Positions 20,200 through 29,426 of a stretch of DNA of 64,000 nt are shown here, one piece after another. The notes beneath the pieces are model-generated. The model was not told the DNA's origin and ran no database searches. It worked only from the letters and a program-made list of their open reading frames with translations. The first letter of the stretch is position 1, and every line of letters begins with the position of its first letter. Source of the stretch: Micavibrio aeruginosavorus EPB. GTDB taxonomy: Bacteria > Pseudomonadota > Alphaproteobacteria > Micavibrionales > Micavibrionaceae. The stretch spans positions 1,745,444-1,809,443 of the forward strand of contig NC_020812.1 in assembly GCF_000348745.1 (NCBI RefSeq), written 5' to 3'. Both the position numbers and the translations under genes were made by a program.

Positions 20200-20748
20200 A
20201 TGGTCACAAAAATCCAACGCCTGTATTTCCTTTTACCGCTCGTTTTGCTCGGGTTCCTGATCGCAACGGCTGTGACGCCTTTGTTAAAAGGCACCGACCC
20301 GTCTGTTCTGGACAGCCCCCTGATCGGGCAGCAGGCCCCCGCTTACACCGCGGACGGGTTTGATCCGGCCATTGTCGATACGGTTCTGCGCGGCCCCGGC
20401 CCTGTGCGGGTTGTCAATTTCTTCGCCAGCTGGTGCCCGCCATGCGAAGCCGAACACCCCATGCTGAAAACCATGGCGACAATGGACAATGTCATGATTA
20501 TCGGTATCAATGTTCGCGATATGCCGGAAAAACGCGATGCGTTTCTGGCCCGGCTTGGAAATCCATTCGACACAATCCTGAACGATCCCGATGGTGGCCT
20601 GTCCATCGCCTGGGGCACCAGCGGAACCCCCGAAACATTCATTATTGATATGGACGGCATCATCCGCCACCGCATCACCGGACCGATCACGCAAACGGAT
20701 ATTGACGCCCTGATCGTTCCGCTGGTCAAACAGGAAAACGCCCCATGA
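20200..20748 (+). CDS. ccmG: Thiol:disulfide interchange protein CcmG (DsbE)
   Basis: A 182-residue membrane-anchored thioredoxin-fold protein. Residues 8-25 form the anchor (LPLVLLGFLIATAVTP). The periplasmic domain carries the active site FFASWCPPCEAEHPM and the cis-Pro loop GTPETFI. It keeps apocytochrome c cysteines reduced before heme attachment. It overlaps ccmH by four bases. Confidence 0.94.
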   Translation: MVTKIQRLYFLLPLVLLGFLIATAVTPLLKGTDPSVLDSPLIGQQAPAYTADGFDPAIVDTVLRGPGPVRVVNFFASWCPPCEAEHPMLKTMATMDNVMIIGINVRDMPEKRDAFLARLGNPFDTILNDPDGGLSIAWGTSGTPETFIIDMDGIIRHRITGPITQTDIDALIVPLVKQENAP

Positions 20749-21146
20749 TCCGCGTTGTTCTGGCCCTTCTGTTTCTCTCTACACCGGCGTGGGCCATGCA
20801 GGACCCGCGCGAAGCCCTGGCCAATCCGGCACAGGAGCAACGCGCGCAAGCCCTGTTCCACGATTTGCGCTGTGTCGTGTGCCAGAACCAGACCATTGCC
20901 GAATCCGATGCCGCAATTGCACGCGACATGCGGAAACTGGTGCGCGACCGCATTGAATCCGGCGCGACCGACACCGACATCGTCAACGAACTGCACCGCA
21001 ATTACGGCGATTTCGTTCTCATGACACCCCCCTTTGACCCACGCACATGGATTTTATGGGGTATGCCGCTTCTGATTCTGGGGGTTGGCGGGTTTGTCGC
21101 CGTTCGTTCTTTAAGCCGTGCATCCAATATGGATGATCCATCATGA
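20745..21146 (+). CDS. ccmH: Cytochrome c maturation protein CcmH
   Basis: A 133-residue protein with a signal peptide (VVLALLFLSTPAWA), the redox motif LRCVVCQNQTIAES and a C-terminal transmembrane helix (WILWGMPLLILGVGGFVAV). It receives apocytochrome disulfides and cooperates with CcmF. This is the short, N-terminal type of CcmH; the TPR part is encoded separately by the next gene, which overlaps by four bases. Confidence 0.94.
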   Translation: MIRVVLALLFLSTPAWAMQDPREALANPAQEQRAQALFHDLRCVVCQNQTIAESDAAIARDMRKLVRDRIESGATDTDIVNELHRNYGDFVLMTPPFDPRTWILWGMPLLILGVGGFVAVRSLSRASNMDDPS

Positions 21147-21709
21147 TCCTGTTTGTTATCACCGCCATTCTGACCGCGATTATCATGGTCATTCTGTCTG
21201 ATCCGCTGATGAAATCGGCAACGACGTGGCAATCCGGCGTTAAATTGCTGATCACGGGCGCGCTCTGCGTTCTGGCGCTGTATTTGTTTTTGGGCTCGCC
21301 CGACACGCCATCCCGCGCCGCCGCTTTCGAAACACTGGACAATCCGCGCGCACAAATCCGACTGAAGCAACAGGAAGAACTGGTTTTGTTGCAAGCCCTG
21401 TCCGGGGAACCGGACAACACCGGCTTGCTGCTGCGTCTGGGAACGATCCAGATTGAATCGGGCCGTGCGGATGATGCCATTCCCCATCTGGCCCGCGCCA
21501 ACACGCTACGCCCCGGCAATGCAGACATTCAAATTGCCCTGGCCGCGGCGTATTTCAGCAATGGCTTGAGAATTGCGGAAGAAAACAAACCCGGCGCAAT
21601 GGACGCGGCCCGCAAAGAGATGGAAGCCGCCCTGACCTATGCCCCCAAGGGACATCCCATCCGTGCCGATATTCAACGCGCCATTTCCGCCACAGCATCC
21701 GGGCATTGA
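21143..21709 (+). CDS. CcmI-like TPR protein of cytochrome c maturation
   Basis: A 188-residue protein with an N-terminal hydrophobic helix (ILFVITAILTAIIMVIL), a second helix (LLITGALCVLALYLFLG) and then TPR-like helices (LLLRLGTIQIESGRADDAIPHLARANTL). This is the layout of CcmI/CycH, which holds apocytochrome c for CcmF/CcmH, but it is much shorter than full CcmI. The last ccm gene; its 3' end overlaps the convergent gene by 37 bases. Confidence 0.75.
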   Translation: MILFVITAILTAIIMVILSDPLMKSATTWQSGVKLLITGALCVLALYLFLGSPDTPSRAAAFETLDNPRAQIRLKQQEELVLLQALSGEPDNTGLLLRLGTIQIESGRADDAIPHLARANTLRPGNADIQIALAAAYFSNGLRIAEENKPGAMDAARKEMEAALTYAPKGHPIRADIQRAISATASGH

Positions 21710-22392
21710 TTCATCAAGGCGGCGTAATTTTGCGGAGAATCCAGCGCGTTTTGGCGCGCCATGCGGTCGGCATACATGTCACGTAAAATCTGTTCTGTCT
21801 GGTTAATGACGGCCTGTTGCATCCGGCTGCGCATCACCGTTACTTCGTTATCGGCAATCGGCGGGGATTGGCGGTTGCCATCAACTTCGAACACAAAATC
21901 AAACGCCCGATCAATTTGCGCGGCATAGGATTCGATTGCAGTGCGATCAATGGCCACATGTTCCATTTCATGATCGCGCACGGCATTATACACACATCCA
22001 CCCCGCGCAAAATCGCGCGCGATGAAAATGGTTGGCTCCAGCGTCAGAATAATATTCACTTCCGCAAAGTGCAGACAGCTTAAGCCGCCGGTTTCCGCCG
22101 GTTGCCAATCCATTTCAATACTGTATTCAATTCCGATATTGCCGCGCATGACACCACCCGTTTTGGCGTGGGTCATATTGGTGGCCGATTTGGCCGTGTC
22201 TGTATCCATCTCAAATGTTTCAAGCACGCTCATCGGCAATGAATCATCGATTTTCGTCGCCGCCGTCACGGCATAGACGCTGACATTCGGAACGGGCGGA
22301 GCCGGGCAGCCGGGCACACTGCCCGCCGCCAACCACAAACCCGAGGCCATCAACCCGGCCTGTATCGATTCCAGCAACATCTCTGGACCCAT
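21673..22392 (-). CDS. Putative envelope metallopeptidase, HExxH type (paralogue A)
   Basis: A 239-residue protein with a hydrophobic N-terminal segment (AGLMASGLWLAAGSVPG, likely signal or anchor) and an HEMEH motif at residues 141-145, matching the zincin HExxH signature. Before it comes a beta-rich block (VNIILTLEPTIFIARDFARGG). The next gene encodes a paralogue with the same order: SIEW-type strand, VNVTVTLSP-type strand, a Cys, then HExxH followed by ID/VDR. I recognise no named family; DUF922-like secreted proteases are a weak comparison. Activity is not shown. Confidence 0.65.
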   Translation of the reverse strand: MGPEMLLESIQAGLMASGLWLAAGSVPGCPAPPVPNVSVYAVTAATKIDDSLPMSVLETFEMDTDTAKSATNMTHAKTGGVMRGNIGIEYSIEMDWQPAETGGLSCLHFAEVNIILTLEPTIFIARDFARGGCVYNAVRDHEMEHVAIDRTAIESYAAQIDRAFDFVFEVDGNRQSPPIADNEVTVMRSRMQQAVINQTEQILRDMYADRMARQNALDSPQNYAALMNQCPDAVAEMAR

Positions 22393-22439
22393 TTAAAATA
22401 CGCCTTTTGATTATATCAGTAACTTATAATATAGATAAG

Positions 22440-23192
22440 TTACCGTTTCAGCCTGACCAGCCCCTTACAAATGGCGCTGATCCGGTCGTATTCGGCGCGT
22501 GAATCGACCTGAGCCTGTAAATTATATTGATCCTGTTCCAATGCGGCTTTGCGGTCCTGCATTGCCTGCTTTACCTGTTCCAGCGTGGTGGTTTTGTAAT
22601 CTTCAACCCGCGCAATCGATACGGGGCCAATCACCCCGGTCTGATCGACCGCCCGCTTCACCAATGTCCCCACAGCCTGCACATACGCGTTCATGATCCG
22701 GCGATCAACTTCGATATGTTTTAATTCGTGTTCAATCACGGCATCACGACACGGGGGTTTTGAAAATTCCTGTGCGACGTAAACGACGGGGGATAATGTA
22801 ACGGTTACATTCACGCTCTTATACTGCATACAGGCCTGCCCCAGATCGGGGCTTTCGAAAATTTGCCACTCGATGGACAGTGACGTCACAACTTCATCGT
22901 GGCGCATGCCGCCGGTCGCGGTGTCGGCCATTCCGGCATAGGGATTGTAATTATTCTCCCGCCGCATCGCGGCGGTCAGGTCCGCCGATTTTTTGGAAAA
23001 GTCATATTGGATGGGGTTGCTGACCGGATTGATATTGATCACCGGGGGCACACCCGGCGGACACACCATTTTACCGTTGCGGATTTTCAGCGGATACGAC
23101 TCGGCCTGCCCCTTGGCCGCCCACAGGGCAACCGGCCACATCATGCCGAAACCACACACAAGGGCGGTGAAAAACAGCAGCTTTATCCGCAT
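22440..23192 (-). CDS. Putative secreted metallopeptidase, HExxH type (paralogue B)
   Basis: A 250-residue protein with a Sec signal peptide (RIKLLFFTALVCGFGMMWPVALWAA). Residues 105-140 are beta-rich (TSLSIEWQIF, VNVTVTLSPVVYVAQEF), and HELKH lies at 155-159 with a downstream VDRRIMNAY. The C-terminal third is a charged helix (EQVKQAMQDRKAALEQDQ). It pairs with paralogue A, 48 bases downstream on the same strand, so the two are probably cotranscribed. Periplasmic or secreted; zinc-peptidase role inferred from the motif only. Confidence 0.65.
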   Translation of the reverse strand: MRIKLLFFTALVCGFGMMWPVALWAAKGQAESYPLKIRNGKMVCPPGVPPVININPVSNPIQYDFSKKSADLTAAMRRENNYNPYAGMADTATGGMRHDEVVTSLSIEWQIFESPDLGQACMQYKSVNVTVTLSPVVYVAQEFSKPPCRDAVIEHELKHIEVDRRIMNAYVQAVGTLVKRAVDQTGVIGPVSIARVEDYKTTTLEQVKQAMQDRKAALEQDQYNLQAQVDSRAEYDRISAICKGLVRLKR

Positions 23193-23299
23193 AACCCCTT
23201 AATTTTATCAGAAAATTCGCCCCTTCGCCCTTTTATATTTGCCCTTGCCATACTATGATGGGCGCACCTGAAACTGGCTGAATACGGGGATTTTCGACC

Positions 23300-23608
23300 A
23301 TGATGCACGCCATTGGACAATTGCTGATCACGTTACTGAATATTTACCTTTTCATTATTATCGCTGGCGTTGTCATCAGCTGGCTGATCGCTTTTGACGT
23401 GATCAACACCCGCAACCCCCAGGCCGGCAATCTGGTCCGCTTGATCGAACGCATCACGCAACCGGTTTACGCCCCGCTGCGCAAATTCATTCCGCCGATT
23501 GGTGGCATTGATATTACGCCGATTATTATCATCTTCGGCATCTACCTGTTGCAAAGCATTATCGCCAGCATGTTCTTCAGCGCTCCGGCGATTACCATTA
23601 CGGGCTAA
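23300..23608 (+). CDS. YggT family membrane protein
   Basis: A 102-residue protein with two membrane segments (LLNIYLFIIIAGVVISWLIAF and DITPIIIIFGIYLLQSII) around the family's hallmark RITQPVYAPLRKFIPPIGGIDITP motif. YggT proteins are linked to ion homeostasis and cell division or envelope functions; the exact role is unsettled. Ten bases before folD, likely one operon. Confidence 0.9.
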   Translation: MMHAIGQLLITLLNIYLFIIIAGVVISWLIAFDVINTRNPQAGNLVRLIERITQPVYAPLRKFIPPIGGIDITPIIIIFGIYLLQSIIASMFFSAPAITITG

Positions 23609-23618
23609 GCCATAAGCA

Positions 23619-24482
23619 ATGACGAACAAGGCCGCCACCATCATCGACGGGAAAATGATTGCCGCCACCATGCGGCAATCCATCGCCGGTGATGTGACGG
23701 CCTTGCGCGCCCGGGGCATTTTACCGGGGTTGGCCGTTATTTTAATTGGTGATGACCCGGCGTCCGATATCTATGTCCGCAATAAAATGCGCGCCTGTGA
23801 ATCCGTCGGCATCCACAGTGCGGAATACCGCCTGCCCGCCACGGTGACCCAGGGTGCCGTGGACACATTGATCGACACGTTGAATGCCGATCAATCCATC
23901 CACGGCATTTTGCTGCAACTGCCCGCACCCACGCAGATTGACACGCGCGCCCTGATCAACCGGATCAACCCGGCGAAGGATGTCGACGGATTGCATCCGC
24001 TGAACATCGGGAAACTGGTATCGGGCGCAAGGGATGCCATTATTCCGTGCACACCGCAGGGCGCATTAAAACTGATCCAATCCGTCCGCGCGGATTTAAC
24101 CGGATTACACGCCGTCGTTCTGGGCCGATCGATTTTGTTCGGAAAGCCGATGGCGCAATTATTATTGGCCCAAAATTGCACGGTCACCACCGCCCATTCC
24201 AAAAGCCGCGACCTGCCCGCCCTGTGCGCACAGGCCGATATTCTGATCGCCGCCGTGGGCCAGGCTGCCATGGTCAAGGCCGATTGGGTGAAAGACGGCG
24301 CCATTGTGATCGATGTGGGTATCAATCGCCGCGACGATGGCACGATTGTGGGGGATGTCGATTTTGCATCGATCATGCCGCGCGCCGCCGCCATCACCCC
24401 GGTTCCGGGCGGCGTTGGCCCGATGACCATTGCCTGCCTGCTGGCCAACACCGTTGCGGCGGCGCAACAAACCACCCCGTAA
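23619..24482 (+). CDS. folD: Bifunctional methylenetetrahydrofolate dehydrogenase/cyclohydrolase
   Basis: A 287-residue enzyme interconverting 5,10-methylene-, methenyl- and 10-formyl-tetrahydrofolate with NADP. It shows the family blocks YVRNKMRACESVGI (with catalytic Lys), HGILLQLPAP, PAKDVDGLHPLNIG, VVLGRSILFGKPMAQLL and the C-terminal TPVPGGVGPMTIACLL. Standard length. It supplies one-carbon units for purine synthesis and for TS-fold enzymes such as the one at 10251. Confidence 0.97.
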   Translation: MTNKAATIIDGKMIAATMRQSIAGDVTALRARGILPGLAVILIGDDPASDIYVRNKMRACESVGIHSAEYRLPATVTQGAVDTLIDTLNADQSIHGILLQLPAPTQIDTRALINRINPAKDVDGLHPLNIGKLVSGARDAIIPCTPQGALKLIQSVRADLTGLHAVVLGRSILFGKPMAQLLLAQNCTVTTAHSKSRDLPALCAQADILIAAVGQAAMVKADWVKDGAIVIDVGINRRDDGTIVGDVDFASIMPRAAAITPVPGGVGPMTIACLLANTVAAAQQTTP

Positions 24483-24551
24483 CCCACGCAAATCCGCGGC
24501 CGGGCATAATTTCCTTGTCATTTATTGGCGGATTTGGCCATACTCCCCGCC

Positions 24552-25568
24552 ATGCAGGGACAAAAAAACAACAATAATAAGAACGACGAAGCCTTACTGC
24601 CCGTGCCCATCAAAAAAGATGGCGACCGGGAAGGCATGATCGCGATCAAAGACAGCATACTGATTCAAAAACACGCGGAATTTCTCAACGATGCGGATCA
24701 CAGCCTTGATTCCGCCGATCTGGAAGCAAAGGCCGCCAGCCTGCATTACCTGCAACTTTATATCCACGCTGCCGAACGGCAATCGTTACGCGAAAACAAC
24801 CTGCCCGTTCCGAACACCATCGGTTACGCGATTGATGAAAAAAAATTCACGCGCGAAATTGCCCTGATGCGCCGCATTATTAAAACGCTGGATTATTCCG
24901 AAGCTTATTTGAACGAACTCGACCAATCCGTTGATACAATCCACGCCGCCTTACAGCGCAGCGAATTTGTCCGCGAAACACAGGACGCATGGCCGCATTT
25001 GGGGCCCGTATACCGCAAAACCGCCCTGAACCACATTCAGAAAATTCACGCGCAAACGCAGAATATTGCCGGCGTGCAAACACCGCCGACATTAACCATG
25101 CGCTTTAACCAAAGCGCCATGACCCTGCCCGCCACGCCGGGCGCGCATGCCACGATTGTAATGGCGTATGAAAGCGACAATCTGGACGAAGCCGCTGGCG
25201 TCAGCGCCCTGGGGCAAGCGTGCATTCAAAAAAGCGGTGTGGCCCCACCGTTGCGCCCGCAAATTTTTTACAACACCCATGCCGATACAAATTTCCTGGA
25301 ACGGGATTTTGCCAGCGCCGCGTCCACCGTGCACCATGAACAACATCATGTCATGCAATCGGCCCTGATGCTGGCCTATGCCCAGGGGCGCATTCCCAAA
25401 TGCCACCCCATCGCGCGTGATGTTGAAATCATGTGGGCGCTCCACAAAGAACGCGCCTACATCACCCATGCGATCCAAAGCATTTACCGCATCCAGCACA
25501 AGGAACAGGATACCCACTACATCCAGAACCGGATGCAGGAACGCCTGACCCGAAGTTTACGCGCATAA
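24552..25568 (+). CDS. Putative metallopeptidase, YNTH...HHEQxH family, paralogue 1
   Basis: A 338-residue protein without signal peptide. An N-terminal helical half is followed by a conserved C-terminal core: FYNTHADTNFLERDFASAA leading to HHEQHH, with HExxH at 262-266, and about 50 residues later a QxxExD motif (QHKEQDTHY) that could give the third zinc ligand, as in gluzincins. It is the first of three tandem paralogues of similar length (338, 354, 353 residues). ATG 24552 is preferred to an upstream TTG. I know no characterised member. Confidence 0.7.
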   Translation: MQGQKNNNNKNDEALLPVPIKKDGDREGMIAIKDSILIQKHAEFLNDADHSLDSADLEAKAASLHYLQLYIHAAERQSLRENNLPVPNTIGYAIDEKKFTREIALMRRIIKTLDYSEAYLNELDQSVDTIHAALQRSEFVRETQDAWPHLGPVYRKTALNHIQKIHAQTQNIAGVQTPPTLTMRFNQSAMTLPATPGAHATIVMAYESDNLDEAAGVSALGQACIQKSGVAPPLRPQIFYNTHADTNFLERDFASAASTVHHEQHHVMQSALMLAYAQGRIPKCHPIARDVEIMWALHKERAYITHAIQSIYRIQHKEQDTHYIQNRMQERLTRSLRA

Positions 25569-25699
25569 ACCATAATCCCGCAAAAGCCCGTCACGCTTGA
25601 TCAAACGCGAATCCTCGCGTACAATTTTTTTGTGCATAACTAAAATCGCACATCATAAAAATAAAAATCACGATTCTCGAACAGGGATCACGAAGCCAC

Positions 25700-26764
25700 A
25701 TGATGAATCAAAACGCCGCCTCACCATCCGAACGGGATGGTGATAACACCCGGTTTTTGTCTTCAACCTTTCACAGCCACATGCCCACATTGCGGGCCCG
25801 GTTCGACCGATATAACCGGATTTTGAAATCCGGTACGGCGGATGAAAAACTGGATCTGATCCAGGAACTGCGCGATTACATTTTTGCCGAGGAGGAAAAA
25901 ATCCTCTTCCCTAACGGGGACGCACCCGAAGGGATCATGTGGCAAACCCCGGTGGATGAATCCCGCTATGGCGTTGAAATTCACCTGATGCTGAAACTCT
26001 GCGCCGATTTTGAATATTCGGGTGAATACCGCCTGAAAATGCGGGAAATCGCCAATAATATCGCCATCGCAATGGCTGCCGACAAAGATATGCAGTTTGC
26101 CCAGCACAATTGGAACGGCATGGATATGACGCAAAAGAAAGCCATCCTGCGCAAGGCCCAGAAAATCCACGCCCAGGTCCAACAGCTGGATGGCATTCAA
26201 ACCGGCCAGAATATCAGCGTGATTTTCAACAACGAGGCCCGCGCCCTGCCCGACGGGCAACACAATCCGCAATTTGGCTATGCGTCCCACAGCGACAGCC
26301 TGCACAGTATTTTTAACAGCAAAGCCTTGGGTTGGATGTTCGGCACACCGGACAGCGTCATCAATTACAACACCCACCCCGATAACAGTTTCATGCGCGG
26401 TGGATTCGCAACAGCGCTCAGCGCGATGCACCACGAACAACAACACGCGTTTCAATCCGCCATGGCGCTGGCCTATTTTGAAAAGCGCATCGATCCGGCC
26501 AGCCCGTATTACAAGGATGCCGAATTGCTTTATCGCCTGCGCGTGCATGATTGTTACGTTCCGCCATCTATCTACAGCGTGTATCGCAGACAGGCGCTGG
26601 AGCGCGACACGTTTGATTTCCAGCATTTGATGGAAACGCATTTGCGCCGCCCCTTTCCCGGCTCCGGCTGGGCCAAGGACCCCACCCAGGCCCGCGCCCA
26701 TGGCAATACGCTGGACGGATTCTTTGGCCGGATCCGCAAATGGTTTCGCGGCCCCGAAGCCTGA
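25700..26764 (+). CDS. Putative metallopeptidase, YNTH...HHEQxH family, paralogue 2
   Basis: A 354-residue cytoplasmic-looking protein. Residues 1-165 are helical and charged. The shared core has an INYNTHPDNSFMRGGFATAL block, MHHEQQH with HExxH at 245-249, and RRQALERDTFDFQ with the putative Glu ligand. The C-terminus adds a basic tail (FFGRIRKWFRG). A gene-free stretch of about 130 bases separates it from paralogue 1, so it may have its own promoter. Divergence between copies is high outside the core, which argues for old duplication with retained active site. Confidence 0.7.
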   Translation: MMNQNAASPSERDGDNTRFLSSTFHSHMPTLRARFDRYNRILKSGTADEKLDLIQELRDYIFAEEEKILFPNGDAPEGIMWQTPVDESRYGVEIHLMLKLCADFEYSGEYRLKMREIANNIAIAMAADKDMQFAQHNWNGMDMTQKKAILRKAQKIHAQVQQLDGIQTGQNISVIFNNEARALPDGQHNPQFGYASHSDSLHSIFNSKALGWMFGTPDSVINYNTHPDNSFMRGGFATALSAMHHEQQHAFQSAMALAYFEKRIDPASPYYKDAELLYRLRVHDCYVPPSIYSVYRRQALERDTFDFQHLMETHLRRPFPGSGWAKDPTQARAHGNTLDGFFGRIRKWFRGPEA

Positions 26765-26867
26765 TAAATCATAATATTTCAATGAATTAGGGAGCGGTCA
26801 CGGAATGTTTGACCGCCCTCTTTTGTTGACATAATATACGCCCTGTACTTTAGAACAGGGCCACATC

Positions 26868-27929
26868 ATGCACGCGAACGACAGCGGCCATTCCGATCCC
26901 CTCGCCCGGCTGGTGCACCTGCTGGCCCGGCACATGCGCAACATGTCCACCGCCGATGCACTGCTTCTGGAAGAACAAATCAACGTTATTCGCCACGGTG
27001 ATGATTTAACCCGGATCGCGCTGGCGAAAAACCTGGCATACAAAATCTTGCGCACCGAGCAGGCCCGTTTGGCCGCACGGGGTATTCTCCTGACCCCCAA
27101 CACGTATGTTCGCGAAGACTATTACCCGCTGGATATCACCTTGATCCATGCAACAATGGATCATTTCCGCCTGTCGGATGCCTATCAATCCAGAATGGCC
27201 GTGGTCGCCAATGATGTCGCCCACGCCATGGCACAGAGCAAGACACTGCAATACGCGCAACGCCATTGGCCGTCGATGAACGATGATCAAAAAATTCGCG
27301 CCCTGAAAATCGTTCAGCATTTGCATGAAAAACATCAAAAACTTGGTGATTTGCGCTGCGAAATGCTGACCGGACTGACATTTTCGAATATTCCAATGAC
27401 GCGCAAGAACGGGAGCATAAACCCAAAATTCTTTCTGGCGTTCCAGCATAACGCTTTCAGCAATGTGTTTAACAACTCGTCCGGGTCCGTTATATCGACC
27501 GCGATGGACCGCATGGGTGCGCATATTTACTACAACACCCATAACGACAATTTTTATTTCAGACGCAGCTTCGCCGCCGCGGCCGGGGCGATGCACCATG
27601 AACAGCAACACGTATTCCAGGGTGCCCTGGCCATGGCGTTTCACGATGGGCGCATCGAAAAATCAAATCCGTATTATAATGACGCGCGGATCTTCTATCT
27701 GCTGACACGCGAAGAATGTTACATGCCCGGAAATATTCCATCGCTCTACCGTACACAGGCGATTGAAACCGATGCTTTCGCGTTTCAAACCGCCATGACC
27801 CGCCGCCTGTATCGCCCGTTCAATGAAGGCGCGTGGGCCGATGACCCGGACCAGCGCGCCGCTTACGAAAACGGCGGCTGTGCCCTGTTCAAAAAATTAA
27901 AGGCGCGGATTTTTGGTCCGCGCCCTTAA
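26868..27929 (+). CDS. Putative metallopeptidase, YNTH...HHEQxH family, paralogue 3
   Basis: A 353-residue protein. A helical N-terminal half precedes the core: YYNTHNDNFYFRRSFAAAA, MHHEQQH with HExxH at 244-248, and RTQAIETDAFAFQ. The C-terminus is basic (FKKLKARIFG), as in paralogue 2, hinting at nucleic-acid or membrane contact. It converges with the icd gene 21 bases away. No secretion signal is seen, so if exported it would need a non-Sec route. Confidence 0.7.
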   Translation: MHANDSGHSDPLARLVHLLARHMRNMSTADALLLEEQINVIRHGDDLTRIALAKNLAYKILRTEQARLAARGILLTPNTYVREDYYPLDITLIHATMDHFRLSDAYQSRMAVVANDVAHAMAQSKTLQYAQRHWPSMNDDQKIRALKIVQHLHEKHQKLGDLRCEMLTGLTFSNIPMTRKNGSINPKFFLAFQHNAFSNVFNNSSGSVISTAMDRMGAHIYYNTHNDNFYFRRSFAAAAGAMHHEQQHVFQGALAMAFHDGRIEKSNPYYNDARIFYLLTREECYMPGNIPSLYRTQAIETDAFAFQTAMTRRLYRPFNEGAWADDPDQRAAYENGGCALFKKLKARIFGPRP

Positions 27930-27950
27930 ATTCATTGATCGAATGGTGAT

Positions 27951-29426
27951 TTATTCACCCTGCGCGGCGGTAAAGCCCGGTTTCCCGTCGAAATTATAAA
28001 GGTTTTCAACCTTGATAAAATCAATGTTCGCAGCGTCAAATTTCGCCAGCAACGCCATAATGGCATCGTGTTTGATTCCGCTGTTGCTCATAAACCGCAA
28101 ACGCCAATGGTCGGAACAGAATGTTTCCGGCTGTCCATCGGGCCAGACTTTGGTCCCACGGTTTGCAATGGATTCCATGGCCAGACCGTTATCATTCACA
28201 CCCAGCGCCAGAATACGATCCGCCAGACCGTTCGGGTCACATTGGTCAATGTTCACGAACACATCCACGCCGACCAGTTTTTTGTCCTGCGTCACACGCG
28301 GTTTCAGCGGCGGCAGAACCATGCCCCCGGCGGCCCCAATGACCGGCGCACCATAATCCACGGCGCGCAATTTTTCCGGCGTGGCACCAATGCGTTCAAT
28401 CACGGCCTTGGAGAACCCGTCGGTGCCGACCTTTTCCACCGATTTGCCCAAACGGTAAATATCCCCGGTGTGAATGCCATCCTCGATGGTTTTCAACCAG
28501 GCATTATGAACCCGCGTGGCGATGTCCTTCTGGCCGATATGCACCAGCATCATCACCGCGCCCAGCAACAGGCCCGACGGGTTGGCAATGCCCTTGCCCG
28601 CAATATCCGGGGCGGACCCGTGAATGGCTTCGAACATCGCACATTGCGTACCAACATTCGATGACCCACCCAGGCCGACCGATCCCGTCACCTCGGCCGC
28701 GATATCGGAAATAATATCGCCATACAGGTTTTCGGTCACGATCACGTCGAACATATGCGGCTGCACCGCCACCTTGGCGGACCCGATGTCGATGATCATG
28801 TGGCTTTGCTCAATATCCGGGTATTCCGCGCCAATTTCATCGAATGTGCGGTGGAACAAACCATCCGCCATTTTCATGATGTTGTCCTTGGACATACAGG
28901 TCACTTTTTTCCGGCCATTGGCGCGCGCATACTCAAAGGCGTAGCGGATAATCCGCTCCGACCCCGGACGGCTGATAATCTTGACCGATTCAACAACGTC
29001 CTGCGTATGGCGATATTCAATACCGCCGTACAAATCTTCCTCGTTCTCGCGCACGATCACCAGATCCATCGTCGGATGGTTGGTTTCCACATACGGCGCA
29101 TAGGACACGCACGGGCGCACGTTGGCGAACAGCCCCAGCGATTTCCGCACCGTGACGTTCAGGCTTTTAAACCCGCCGCCCTGCGGTGTCGTGATGGGGG
29201 ATTTCAGGAACACCTTGGTCCGGCGCAGGGAATCCCACGCGGAATCCTCGATCCCGCTCTTGATGCCGCTTTTATACACGGCCTCGCCAATGGCGATTTC
29301 CTCAATCGCCAAGGCCGCGCCCGCCGCATCCAGGATTTTCAGCGTCGCATCCATGATTTCCGGGCCGATACCATCGCCCCGCGCCACCGTGATGGGAACC
29401 AGATTCGTTTTACTTGTACTTACCAT
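27951..29426 (-). CDS. icd: NADP-dependent isocitrate dehydrogenase, long (Thermus/Rickettsia) type
   Basis: A 491-residue enzyme oxidising isocitrate to 2-oxoglutarate. It shows the decarboxylating dehydrogenase blocks TVARGDGIGPEIM, NVTVRKSLGLFANVRP, IVRENEEDLYGGIEYR, VTENLYGDIISDIAAE and EAIHGSAPDIAGKGIANPSG. The C-terminal extension of about 140 residues places it with the Thermus-like subgroup rather than the E. coli 416-residue or the 740-residue monomeric enzymes. Its ATG overlaps the nhaA stop by seven bases, so translation is probably coupled. Confidence 0.93.
   Translation of the reverse strand: MVSTSKTNLVPITVARGDGIGPEIMDATLKILDAAGAALAIEEIAIGEAVYKSGIKSGIEDSAWDSLRRTKVFLKSPITTPQGGGFKSLNVTVRKSLGLFANVRPCVSYAPYVETNHPTMDLVIVRENEEDLYGGIEYRHTQDVVESVKIISRPGSERIIRYAFEYARANGRKKVTCMSKDNIMKMADGLFHRTFDEIGAEYPDIEQSHMIIDIGSAKVAVQPHMFDVIVTENLYGDIISDIAAEVTGSVGLGGSSNVGTQCAMFEAIHGSAPDIAGKGIANPSGLLLGAVMMLVHIGQKDIATRVHNAWLKTIEDGIHTGDIYRLGKSVEKVGTDGFSKAVIERIGATPEKLRAVDYGAPVIGAAGGMVLPPLKPRVTQDKKLVGVDVFVNIDQCDPNGLADRILALGVNDNGLAMESIANRGTKVWPDGQPETFCSDHWRLRFMSNSGIKHDAIMALLAKFDAANIDFIKVENLYNFDGKPGFTAAQGE

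Noticed and set aside
25763-26782. A 339-residue minus-strand frame opposite metallopeptidase paralogue 2.
   Set aside because: The plus-strand copy keeps conserved motifs shared with two paralogues; the reverse frame does not recur opposite the other two.
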